Shown one piece after another: positions 49,649 to 57,506 of a stretch of DNA of 64,000 bases. The stretch lies in contig JAJDZU010000024.1 of assembly GCA_022824495.1 (NCBI GenBank), positions 124,001-188,000 of the forward strand, written 5' to 3'. The DNA comes from Chloroflexota bacterium. Lineage in GTDB: Bacteria > Chloroflexota > UBA11872. A program made the position numbers and the translations under genes. The notes beneath the pieces are model-generated. The model was not told the origin of the DNA, searched no databases, and worked only from the letters and a program-made list of their open reading frames with translations. Positions within the stretch are counted from its first letter, which is position 1. The number at the start of each line of letters is the position of its first letter.

Positions 49649-52600
49649 GTGAGCCGAGCACTTGATCGTCTGCGAACGTCCTTTGGCCAGCCCGATCCCG
49701 AATTTGCGCCGCTGGCGCTCTGGTTTTGGAATGGCCGGCTGCACGAAGCCGAACTTGATCGACAGATCAAAGAGATCGCGGACAAGGGCATCAGCGGCGT
49801 ATTCATGCACGCGCGCGAGAGCCTGCAGACGCCCTATTGCGGCGAGCGGTGGTGGGACGCCGTGGACTTTGCCGTCCGCAAGGGCCGCGACGCCGGCCTG
49901 AAGACCTGGATCTACGACGAATACGCCTGGCCCAGCGGCCCCGCGGGTTCGCCCGGCGGCCGCAATGGGCAGACCGAGTCCGCGGTTCTGACCCAGGGCA
50001 GCGAACACTACGCCAAGACCCTGACACGGATGATTCACGAGGTCGAGGGTCCGGCCGAGGTCGGGCTGGAAGGCCGCTATCCGACCGGGACGCCCCTTGG
50101 CCAGGTTGCGGCGCGGCTTGACGCGAATGGGGACCTGGATCCCGAGACGCTGACGGACGTGACCAAGCCGAACACCTGGGAGTGCCCGGAGGGCACGTGG
50201 CGGGTTCTGAGTTTTTCGGTCCGCACCATCGACGACCGGATCGACTACCTGCGCGCCGCCACGGTGAAGGCCTTTCTTGATTCGGCTTATGAGAGTTACG
50301 CGGAGCGCCACAAGGCCGCGTTTGGCGATGGGATTCCCGGCGTCTTTTTTGACGAGCCGTACATCACGGCGGAACCGCTGCCGTGGACCGACGACTTGCC
50401 GGCCCGGTTCGAAAAGGACAAGGGCTACGACTTGCTGACGTCACTCCCGCTGCTGGTGCTGCGTGGCGGGAACGACACCGTGAAGGTTCGCTGCGACTTC
50501 TACGACACGGTGGCCACGCTGTACGAGGAAGCCTGGTTCGCCCAGATCAGTGGGTGGTGTCAGCGCCACGGCCTGGAATGGACGGGTCACACGGAAGAGC
50601 ATGTGGCCACCCATCCCACCCGGCAAGGCAATTACTTCCAAGGTCTGCGCCACCTCACGATTCCGGGCACGGATCATCACGGGTTCCGCTACGCCCGACC
50701 GCGAACGGTGCAGGCCGCGGAGGTCAAGCCGGCCGTCTCGGTCGCGGCCATGGCGGGTCGACCGCGCGTGATGGCCGAGGCCTTCGGCGGCGCCGGTTGG
50801 GGCGTGACGCTGGACGAGATTCGGCACGGCACCAACCTGCTGGCCGCCTACGGCATCAACATGCAGGTGCTCCATGGGCTGTTCTATTCCATGGCCACCG
50901 CCGAGGCCGCCGACGATTGGCCGCCGAGTTTCGGCCACCACAACCCGTATTGGACGCATTTCAAGGAGTTGTCCGAATACGTGGCCCGCTTGTCTGCGGT
51001 GGTGGGGCACTCCAGGGCCGCAACCACGGTGGGCGTGCTGTATCCGTGGACCAGCGTGGCCGCCAATACCGCCGACGGGCGTCCCAACGCACGGGCGCGC
51101 GCCATCGCCGACGCCTATGAAGGGCTGATTGACGGTTTGTCGGATGCCAGCATTGACGTCCACATCGTGGACGAGCAGTTCATCAGCCATGGTCAGGCGC
51201 GGCTCGAGAACGGACGGTTGCGGCAGGGTGCGCTGACGATTACGACGCTGATACTCCCGCCAACGCCCGTGATCAGTCCCCAAGCCATGCGGCGCCTGGG
51301 CGCATTTGTGCGCTCGGGCGGCAACCTGATCGTGATGGGCGAGCGGCCCTCGGGAAGCAACGAGGGCGGTTGGCGGCACCGCCCGATAACGCGAGCCGTG
51401 GGCACCCTGTTTAGCGACGACTCCGCCTCGGCGGCGGGCGCCCTGGTTGGCAAGGGCCGCACCTATCAGGTGCCGGAAGCGCTGCCGGAGGCGCTGGAGC
51501 GCGTGACGGAGATCCTGTCGCCCGGAACCACCGTGGATAGTGCGGAGGACGTGATCGTCGTTCCCCGGCGGCTGGACGGCGCCGAGATCCTGATGGTGGT
51601 CAACCGCTCGGCCGAGGGCACGACCGCGACGGTGACAACGGATGTGCCCGGTCGGCCGGAAGTGTGGAGCCCCGAGTCCGGGACGGCCGAAGCCCTGTCG
51701 ATCAGCGGCCGGCATGGGCAGCGGCGTTTCAGGCTTGAACTGCCGCCGCACGCGGCCCGCGTGGTGGTCTTCGATACGTCGGTTCGGGCCGCCCGCCATC
51801 GTGTTCCCGTGGGCCAGCCGCCACCGCAGAAGGACCTGGATTTCAAGACGGACTGGACCTTTGCGATGGACGGCGGGATTCCGACCGGCCAGGGATCGAT
51901 TCGCCGTTTCGAACTGCCGGTGATGCGCGTCGCCAGCTTCTCGCTCGGCGCCGGCCGCCTGGAGCAATTGCGCGACCCGGCGTTTGACGACTCGGAATGG
52001 CCGGAGACCTGGCTGGCCCGGGCCGGGGCCGACACCGTGGGCAACTGGCGAGCCAGCTGGATTACGGGTGTCCGCAAGTACGGCGGATGGGCGGTCACGC
52101 GCACAAGCGATCAGCACCGGCGCCTGCGATTCCGCCGTACGATCGACCTGACCGAGCCGCCGATCAAGGCCTGGGCCACCTTTGTGGGGGTGGACCGCGT
52201 CGCCGTGTATATGAACGGCACGCAATTGGGCGAGTCCGAGGACTGGTCCAGCCCCGTGACCTACAACATCATGCCCTACCTGCGGCCGGGCCAGAACACG
52301 ATCGTCGCCGACGTGGAGTGCATGTCCGACGCGCCGATTTCGTTCCTGTTCGAGGGGCAAATCGACCTGCGCTCGGGCGGTTCCATCGTCATTGTGTCCG
52401 ACGAGTCATGGGAGGTGCAGGCGCCGCCGACCGAGGTATGGTCCGGTCTGTCGTACGAGCGCGACACGCCGCTGGTGACCTGGGAACGCGGCCGTCCGCC
52501 GGTTGAGCCGTGGCGCCACATCCCGCTGCTGGGCGAGCCGGTGGCCTTCCCCCGCACGGTGGTGTACCGCCAGCGCCTGCCGGTCGGCTGCGTTGGCATT

Positions 52601-53170
52601 GGCATCCCCAACATCAAGGGTACGCACAAGGTGTACGTGGACGTACGCGAACGTACGCCGGACATTCAGGGCATCTACAACATCACGACAGGCCGGACGC
52701 TCACGGTTGAGATCGAGGCGGCCGACTTTTCCAACGGCATCCTGGCGCCGCTGGAGCTCTTCACGCGGCCAACAACCATTGCCCTCCAGCCGTGGGCGAA
52801 CTTTGGCTACGGCTGGTTTTCCGGCACCGCCATTTATGAGCGCAGCTTCGAGCTTACGGCGGAGCAGGCGAATTCGGCGGTGTCGCTGGATCTGGGCGAG
52901 GTGCGCTATCACGCCGAAGTCCTTGTGAACAACCGGCTCGTGGGCGTGCGGCTCTGGCCGCCGTACCGGTTCGATCTCAGCGGCCTTGTGCAGTCCGGAT
53001 CCAACAGCCTGCGGGTTCGGGTGAGCAATCTCTATGCCAACGAAATGCGCTGGAAGCGGGACGACACGAAGATGGGGAATGCCTGGCACCGCTACTGGCA
53101 CGAGGACAACATCGAGGCCGAGTCGCTGGTTTCCGGACTGCTCGGCCCGGTGCAGTTGCGCGTGAGTTAG
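49649..53170 (+). CDS. GH106-type alpha-L-rhamnosidase-like glycosidase
   Basis: The 1173-residue protein begins PEFAPLALWFWNGRLHEAELDRQI, then GISGVFMHARESLQTPY and LKTWIYDEYAWPSGPAG, a barrel typical of family GH106 rhamnosidases and related glycosyl hydrolases. GVFFDEPYITAE carries a likely catalytic Glu. Later parts hold a glutamine-amidotransferase-like fold (LILPPTPVISPQAMRRLGAFV) and two galactose-binding/GH2-type sugar-binding beta-sandwiches near the C-terminus (YMNGTQLGESEDWSSPVTYN; HAEVLVNNRLVGVRLWPPYR). No signal peptide is visible, so it likely acts on imported oligosaccharides. GTG start. Confidence 0.85.
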   Translation: MSRALDRLRTSFGQPDPEFAPLALWFWNGRLHEAELDRQIKEIADKGISGVFMHARESLQTPYCGERWWDAVDFAVRKGRDAGLKTWIYDEYAWPSGPAGSPGGRNGQTESAVLTQGSEHYAKTLTRMIHEVEGPAEVGLEGRYPTGTPLGQVAARLDANGDLDPETLTDVTKPNTWECPEGTWRVLSFSVRTIDDRIDYLRAATVKAFLDSAYESYAERHKAAFGDGIPGVFFDEPYITAEPLPWTDDLPARFEKDKGYDLLTSLPLLVLRGGNDTVKVRCDFYDTVATLYEEAWFAQISGWCQRHGLEWTGHTEEHVATHPTRQGNYFQGLRHLTIPGTDHHGFRYARPRTVQAAEVKPAVSVAAMAGRPRVMAEAFGGAGWGVTLDEIRHGTNLLAAYGINMQVLHGLFYSMATAEAADDWPPSFGHHNPYWTHFKELSEYVARLSAVVGHSRAATTVGVLYPWTSVAANTADGRPNARARAIADAYEGLIDGLSDASIDVHIVDEQFISHGQARLENGRLRQGALTITTLILPPTPVISPQAMRRLGAFVRSGGNLIVMGERPSGSNEGGWRHRPITRAVGTLFSDDSASAAGALVGKGRTYQVPEALPEALERVTEILSPGTTVDSAEDVIVVPRRLDGAEILMVVNRSAEGTTATVTTDVPGRPEVWSPESGTAEALSISGRHGQRRFRLELPPHAARVVVFDTSVRAARHRVPVGQPPPQKDLDFKTDWTFAMDGGIPTGQGSIRRFELPVMRVASFSLGAGRLEQLRDPAFDDSEWPETWLARAGADTVGNWRASWITGVRKYGGWAVTRTSDQHRRLRFRRTIDLTEPPIKAWATFVGVDRVAVYMNGTQLGESEDWSSPVTYNIMPYLRPGQNTIVADVECMSDAPISFLFEGQIDLRSGGSIVIVSDESWEVQAPPTEVWSGLSYERDTPLVTWERGRPPVEPWRHIPLLGEPVAFPRTVVYRQRLPVGCVGIGIPNIKGTHKVYVDVRERTPDIQGIYNITTGRTLTVEIEAADFSNGILAPLELFTRPTTIALQPWANFGYGWFSGTAIYERSFELTAEQANSAVSLDLGEVRYHAEVLVNNRLVGVRLWPPYRFDLSGLVQSGSNSLRVRVSNLYANEMRWKRDDTKMGNAWHRYWHEDNIEAESLVSGLLGPVQLRVS

Positions 53171-53838
53171 CCGCCGCCTCCGGCGCCGGGCGCTGCCACG
53201 GGCTGCCCAAGGCCCGCGTAGTTGCGTACGAAGTTATAGACGCGGCCCTTGTCGAAGGTGTCCAGGCGCTCGATGCGGCCCCAGGCCGTAAGCGCCACGG
53301 CCGTCTCGGCAGGCAGGTTGACGTCTGGCTGCACGATGACATCGTGCCCTTCGAACTCGGCGGCCAGCTGCCGCATTTCGTTGCTCAAGCCCGCGTCGCC
53401 GAAGTGGACGATTACATATCCGCGCGACAGGTTGGCGACTTGAATCTCGTCGGGCAGGGTGTCCGTCCGGAATCCGTGCGGGGCCAGTTGGGTCACGTGC
53501 GGTCCCGAGGTGGGCGGATCGGTGGCGTAGGGCTCGTGTGGATCGGTGACCGAATTGAGAATCGTGGCTGCCTGCTGGTCCGTCTCCTCGCCGGGACCGG
53601 GTGGACTGGCCTGGTTCAAGCAGTACAGGTTGAGCGGAATGAACAGGGCCATGACCGCGATCATGTAGAGCCAGAACCCGCGTCCCAGTCCGCCCTTTTG
53701 CTGGCCGCCCTGCCTGCCCTTGCGCTGGTCGCGTTTCTCAGCCTTATTCGTCCCGGATGCGCGGCTGGCGTCGCGTGCGGGGCTGCGTTGACCTCCGCCG
53801 GTCTGGCGGCGGGTGCGACGTCGGCGGCGCGATGCCAT
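53167..53838 (-). CDS. DUF3105 membrane-anchored protein
   Basis: A very basic N-terminus (about 50 residues, many Arg/Lys/Gln) precedes one membrane helix (residues 55-74) and a DUF3105 domain, recognised by DPHEPYATDPPTSGPHVTQ and the strand GYVIVHFG. Residues around the conserved His and the PPTSGPH motif define the family, whose function is unknown. The C-terminus is Gly/Ala-rich. Its stop overlaps that of the converging glycosidase gene. Confidence 0.82.
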   Translation of the reverse strand: MASRRRRRTRRQTGGGQRSPARDASRASGTNKAEKRDQRKGRQGGQQKGGLGRGFWLYMIAVMALFIPLNLYCLNQASPPGPGEETDQQAATILNSVTDPHEPYATDPPTSGPHVTQLAPHGFRTDTLPDEIQVANLSRGYVIVHFGDAGLSNEMRQLAAEFEGHDVIVQPDVNLPAETAVALTAWGRIERLDTFDKGRVYNFVRNYAGLGQPVAAPGAGGGG

Positions 53839-53863
53839 GGGGCTTCACCTGCGAATGGGGTGC

Positions 53864-53874
53864 CGCGAGTATAG
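53864..53874 (-). promoter_or_regulatory. Possible -10 element for DUF3105 gene
   Basis: On the minus strand CTATACTCGCG contains the hexamer TATACT, about 30 bp before the start codon. It is identical to the 11-mer upstream of the LysM gene (7435-7445). No -35 box is evident. Confidence 0.35.
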
Positions 53875-53933
53875 GGAAAGCGGCCGTCGGTCTGGTTACT
53901 ATTGCGCGTTCGCGCGCCCCTGGATATTGCCGC

Positions 53934-55787
53934 GTGAATCCTCTAAGCCCGCGTCTAGCCTCAGCCGGTCGCCGGATCGGCCGCCGAGCCGTCCTGGCCG
54001 CCGCGGCATTCGGCCTGCCGGCGTTGCTGGCGCCTACGGCCGGCGGCCTGCCCGGGCTCGGCGGCGTCACGGTGCGCCGCGTGACCTTCGATTCGGCCCT
54101 GGGTCACAACATTGCCGATCTGACCGTGCGTCTGGACGGTGTCGCGCACGCCGCTTCGCTGCTGAGTCACTACATCGCCTCCGGCGGGCTGCGGCGCTGG
54201 GGTCACGCGGTCTCCGAGCCGGTGATCGAAAACGGCGTGCTGGCTCAGTACTTTCAGCGCGGTGTCATGGAGTGGTCCGGCGAAACGACCGATGCCGCGC
54301 CGACGCCGCGTCCGGTCTGGGACTTTATCGGCGGCGGCCTGGAAGGGAGCCCCGATCTCGGCACGGAAGCCGGCACCGTGAATCCCCACGGCGGTACGGC
54401 CATTGGGCCATTCGGTCACGTGGTGTCCAACACCTCCGTCGAGGGGGAGGCCATCGGATTCCTGGACGCGTTCCAGGCGTTCGGCGGCGCCGCGGGCCTT
54501 GGATTTCCCAAGACCGAAGCTCGCCTCGACACCGGCGATGCGGGCACCGTGATTGACCCAACGGCCGAACCGGGCGTCATCCGGCAGTACTTTCAAGCGG
54601 GCGTGCTGGAGTTCGCCCCCGGTCGCACCGAAACGGTTCGCCTGCGGCTCAGCGGCGATGCGGTGCGCAATCGTGTCTACCCCGCGGGTCTCTGGACGCT
54701 GATTCGCAGCTTTCGATCAGCCAGTCGGTGGCAGGTCGGCGACGCGATCGAACTGGAACCGCTTCAACGCGGCCTGGGCGTAACCGCCACGGGCGCGCCG
54801 CGGGCTCCGGCGGGCTTTGCCATCGCGCGTCTGCTTGACACCGCGGATCTGGGCCTGCCTGTCGCTCTGGCCTTCGGGCCTGACGTCCGCCTGTACATGG
54901 CGATGTCCAACAACGCCATTTTCACGCATGCCGGCATGCCGGGCGCCGACGCTCCGGTCGTGTTTGCCCAGGGATTGGATCCGCTGGGCGTGGACGAACC
55001 GCGCGGTATCGCCTTCCTGGGCGACGCGGTGTACGTCTCGGTGCGTCAGAAGATCATTCGACTGCGCGACACGAGTGGGACGGGCACGGCCGACGAGTCC
55101 GTGGAGATCGTGACCGGGCTGCCGGAACGAGCCGAGTTGCTCCATCGAAACAACGGCCTTGTCGCCGGGCCCGATGGGTTGCTCTACGTGGCGGTCGGCA
55201 GCACCAGCAACCTGGGCGAGGAGCCCGATACGGAACTCTCAGGCACGATCCTCCGCATTGCCCCGGACGGGTCGCGCGTGGAGGTGATGGCGCGCGGACT
55301 CAGGAATCCCTTCGACCTTGCCTTTGCGCCGGACGGCGAACTTTTCTGTACCGACAACGCCCCGGATGTGCCGGTGCGCGCGGCCGACGACGCGCCGGAC
55401 GAGCTCAACCACGTAATCGAAGGCCGCGACTACGGGCATCCGCATGCCTGGGACTATCCGCCCGAAGATCCTTCCGTCCAGGGTCCGGTGGCCGCGCTGC
55501 CGGCGCATGCGGCGGCCACGGGAATCACGTTCTTCACCGGCCCACAGGCGCAGGAATTCGAGGGTGACGCCCTGATCGCGACCTGGGGCCCGGGGCTGGG
55601 CCGCAGCTCCTACACCCACAACGTGCTGCGCGTACGCCTGGAGCCGCAAGGCGAGACGTATGTCGGCGAGGTCTACCCGTTTGTGACCGGCCTCGACCGG
55701 CCGACGGACGTGGTCATCGCCCCGGATGGCGCAGTGGTCATCAGCGACCACGTCGGGAAGCACATCTACCGGGTCACGCGCCGCTAG
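53934..55787 (+). CDS. Secreted glucose/sorbosone dehydrogenase-like propeller protein
   Basis: The 617-residue protein starts with a twin-Arg type signal (RRIGRRAVLAAAAFGLPALL) and is probably exported. Residues 60-260 hold two copies of a short module with GVLAQYFQRGVMEW and GVIRQYFQAGVLEF. The C-terminal propeller is like PQQ-dependent sugar dehydrogenases: LAFGPDVRLYMAMSN, HRNNGLVAGPDGLLYVAVGS, RNPFDLAFAPDGELFCTDN, and RPTDVVIAPDGAVVISDH. The conserved His and Asn fit that fold, but PQQ binding is not proved. GTG start is chosen because it begins the signal peptide. Confidence 0.83.
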   Translation: MNPLSPRLASAGRRIGRRAVLAAAAFGLPALLAPTAGGLPGLGGVTVRRVTFDSALGHNIADLTVRLDGVAHAASLLSHYIASGGLRRWGHAVSEPVIENGVLAQYFQRGVMEWSGETTDAAPTPRPVWDFIGGGLEGSPDLGTEAGTVNPHGGTAIGPFGHVVSNTSVEGEAIGFLDAFQAFGGAAGLGFPKTEARLDTGDAGTVIDPTAEPGVIRQYFQAGVLEFAPGRTETVRLRLSGDAVRNRVYPAGLWTLIRSFRSASRWQVGDAIELEPLQRGLGVTATGAPRAPAGFAIARLLDTADLGLPVALAFGPDVRLYMAMSNNAIFTHAGMPGADAPVVFAQGLDPLGVDEPRGIAFLGDAVYVSVRQKIIRLRDTSGTGTADESVEIVTGLPERAELLHRNNGLVAGPDGLLYVAVGSTSNLGEEPDTELSGTILRIAPDGSRVEVMARGLRNPFDLAFAPDGELFCTDNAPDVPVRAADDAPDELNHVIEGRDYGHPHAWDYPPEDPSVQGPVAALPAHAAATGITFFTGPQAQEFEGDALIATWGPGLGRSSYTHNVLRVRLEPQGETYVGEVYPFVTGLDRPTDVVIAPDGAVVISDHVGKHIYRVTRR

Positions 55788-55830
55788 GCTCGCGAGACGA
55801 AGTCACCGGTCCTGTGCCGCCTCGGGCGTC

Positions 55831-56145
55831 CTATGCGCCCGGCCGCCAGTTCAACGCTCGTTCCAGGTTGTCCAGGTACTCGGCGAAGGCGCGGCGGCCG
55901 GCCGGTGTGGCATGCAGCCAGGTGCGCGGCTTGACGCCCTGGAACTCCTTGGCGATGACCAGGTAACCCGCGTCCTCCAGCTTTCGCAGATGCGTGGTGA
56001 GGTTGCCGCCCGTAAGCCGCAGAGTTTCCTGGATGAAGCCGTACGCCACGCGGTCCGCAGCGGCCTGACTCACCAGCATCGTCATGATCCGCAGTCGCGT
56101 GGACTGGTGGATGGTCTCGTTGAGGACGATGGCCTCGTCGGTCAA
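55831..56145 (-). CDS. Winged-helix transcriptional regulator (HTH_34-like)
   Basis: The 104-residue protein is a small winged-helix regulator: NETIHQSTRLRIMTMLV, GFIQETLRLTGGNLTTHLRKLEDAGYLVI (two motifs, recognition helix within) and KTWLHATPAG-like PRTWLHATPAGRRAFAEYL. It lacks an effector domain, as in the HTH_34/PadR-MarR-like small regulators. The start is TTG, overlapping the stop of the upstream membrane protein gene (TTGA), so both are coexpressed. An AAACTAGTTT palindrome upstream of the operon is a possible operator. Confidence 0.85.
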   Translation of the reverse strand: MTDEAIVLNETIHQSTRLRIMTMLVSQAAADRVAYGFIQETLRLTGGNLTTHLRKLEDAGYLVIAKEFQGVKPRTWLHATPAGRRAFAEYLDNLERALNWRPGA

Positions 56146-56777
56146 CGGCTGTCGCTCCAGCGGATCCAGGCCGCGCTCAACGCGACCACGAGCAGCGTTG
56201 CGGCTGCCGAGATGAGCATGGCGGCTTCGCCGGCGAAGTGGCTGGACAGGTAGAAGGGCGTGGCAAAGCCCAGGCCCACGGCCACAAGCACCGGGCGGTG
56301 CATGATGCCGAACAGGATGTAGCCCAGGGCCGCGATGCCGATGGAGACTCGCGCGATCGCGATTCCCTCCACATCGGCGTTCCACAGGCCGGCCGCCGCG
56401 GGAATGGCAAACGACGCGCCGGCCACTGTCATCCAGAAGAAGAACACGCGAAGTCCCGCGCGCTGCGATGCTGAGCCCGTCGCGTTCGTGACGCTCGCGC
56501 GGTGCCCCAGAATGGCGCTCGCGGCAAACCCCGCTGCGGTCAACACGCCCCACAGCAGCGCAGGAAACCATGGACTTCCTGAAGCAAAATCGGGGGAAAG
56601 CGTCGCGATGGCGTATTGGCCAAGCAGGCCCATGGCCACAATGGCGCCCCACAGGAGCAAGATTGACTCCATGCCGGCGACGTACATGGAGCTCCGCGCC
56701 CGGTCCATGGTGTCGTGGATGGCGTTCCAGCTTTCCTCGGGCTGAAGCGCCGAGGCCTTCTGTTCTGCGTTCGGCAT
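56142..56777 (-). CDS. Six-helix membrane protein coupled to regulator
   Basis: The 211-residue protein has a polar N-terminal helix (PEESWNAIHDTMDRARSSM) and about six membrane helices (GMESILLLWGAIVAMGLLG; FPALLWGVLTAAGFAASAIL; and so on). No family is recognised by name. In many genomes such a membrane protein is encoded just before an HTH_34 regulator. The ATG at 56777 has a GGAGG ribosome-binding site; the longer frame from 56813 does not. Confidence 0.72.
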   Translation of the reverse strand: MPNAEQKASALQPEESWNAIHDTMDRARSSMYVAGMESILLLWGAIVAMGLLGQYAIATLSPDFASGSPWFPALLWGVLTAAGFAASAILGHRASVTNATGSASQRAGLRVFFFWMTVAGASFAIPAAAGLWNADVEGIAIARVSIGIAALGYILFGIMHRPVLVAVGLGFATPFYLSSHFAGEAAMLISAAATLLVVALSAAWIRWSDSR

Positions 56778-56828
56778 TAGGTGCCTCCAAGTTGCGTGCT
56801 GGTAGTCGGTCAACTCTCGGTTTGTAGC

Positions 56829-56844
56829 GCAAACTAGTTTATGC
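56829..56844. promoter_or_regulatory. AAACTAGTTT palindrome, candidate operator
   Basis: The perfect 10-bp palindrome AAACTAGTTT (56831-56840), flanked symmetrically by GC at 2-nt distance on both sides, lies about 55 bp before the membrane protein ATG and 170 bp before rpsO. AT-rich dyads are rare in this window, so it is a good operator candidate for the winged-helix regulator. Confidence 0.45.
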
Positions 56845-57006
56845 CACTAAAGCCCGCCGCGCAACTCTGCCGCCCATGGCGGCTCAATAATGAGGTCCAC
56901 GAGCCGGTGCCGTGCGCTACACTTGCGGAATCTGGGGGGCTCGTTGGACGCCTTCCTTCCGCGACGCTCAGGCCCATGCAGGGTCGGCGACTTCAAATAC
57001 CCACCT

Positions 57007-57279
57007 ATGGTTGTGACCTCACCCAAGCGCGAACTCATCGACGAGCTTCGCCTGAATCCCGACGACACCGGCTCGGCGCCGGTGCAGATTGCGCTGCTCA
57101 GCGCCCGAATTGAAGAGCTCACCGAACATCTGAAAGAGCACCGGAAGGACAAGCATTCCCGCTATGGGCTGCTCAAGATGGTCGGCCGCCGCCGTCGGCT
57201 CCTCAAGTATCTGCAGGATCGCGACCCCGAGCGCTACCGGCAGGTGATTGACAAGCTTCAGATTCGAGCGCGGCGCTGA
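57007..57279 (+). CDS. rpsO: 30S ribosomal protein S15
   Basis: The 90-residue protein matches S15 throughout: [52 protein letters not shown] read as successive motifs [34 protein letters not shown] and [12 protein letters not shown]. It binds 16S rRNA in the platform of the small subunit. It precedes pnp, as in many bacteria. The ATG at 57007 gives the expected length. Confidence 0.95.
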   Translation: MVVTSPKRELIDELRLNPDDTGSAPVQIALLSARIEELTEHLKEHRKDKHSRYGLLKMVGRRRRLLKYLQDRDPERYRQVIDKLQIRARR

Positions 57280-57345
57280 CGCGCGTGAATTCCTGGCGAT
57301 ACGCGGCCCGCCGCATCAGGCGCGGCGAGCCAGCACGGATTGATG

Positions 57346-57375
57346 AGCGGTCCACTCCGAAGCCGGACCGCTTTT
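57346..57375 (+). terminator. rpsO terminator
   Basis: AGCGGTCC, an 11-nt loop, GGACCGCT and TTT form a stem of 8 bp between rpsO and pnp. A hairpin at this position commonly serves as partial terminator and RNase-processing site that limits pnp transcription. Confidence 0.7.
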
Positions 57376-57506
57376 CCTTGTTGTAGACGGCTTCGGATCA
57401 GAACGTCGACAGGATCTGACGGAAGAGCCAAGAACCGAGGGCGCAACGGAGGTTGCGGGCTCGCTTCTTCGCTCTTCGTCCAGACCGCCGGCGAGGAGTG
57501 ACCTGT

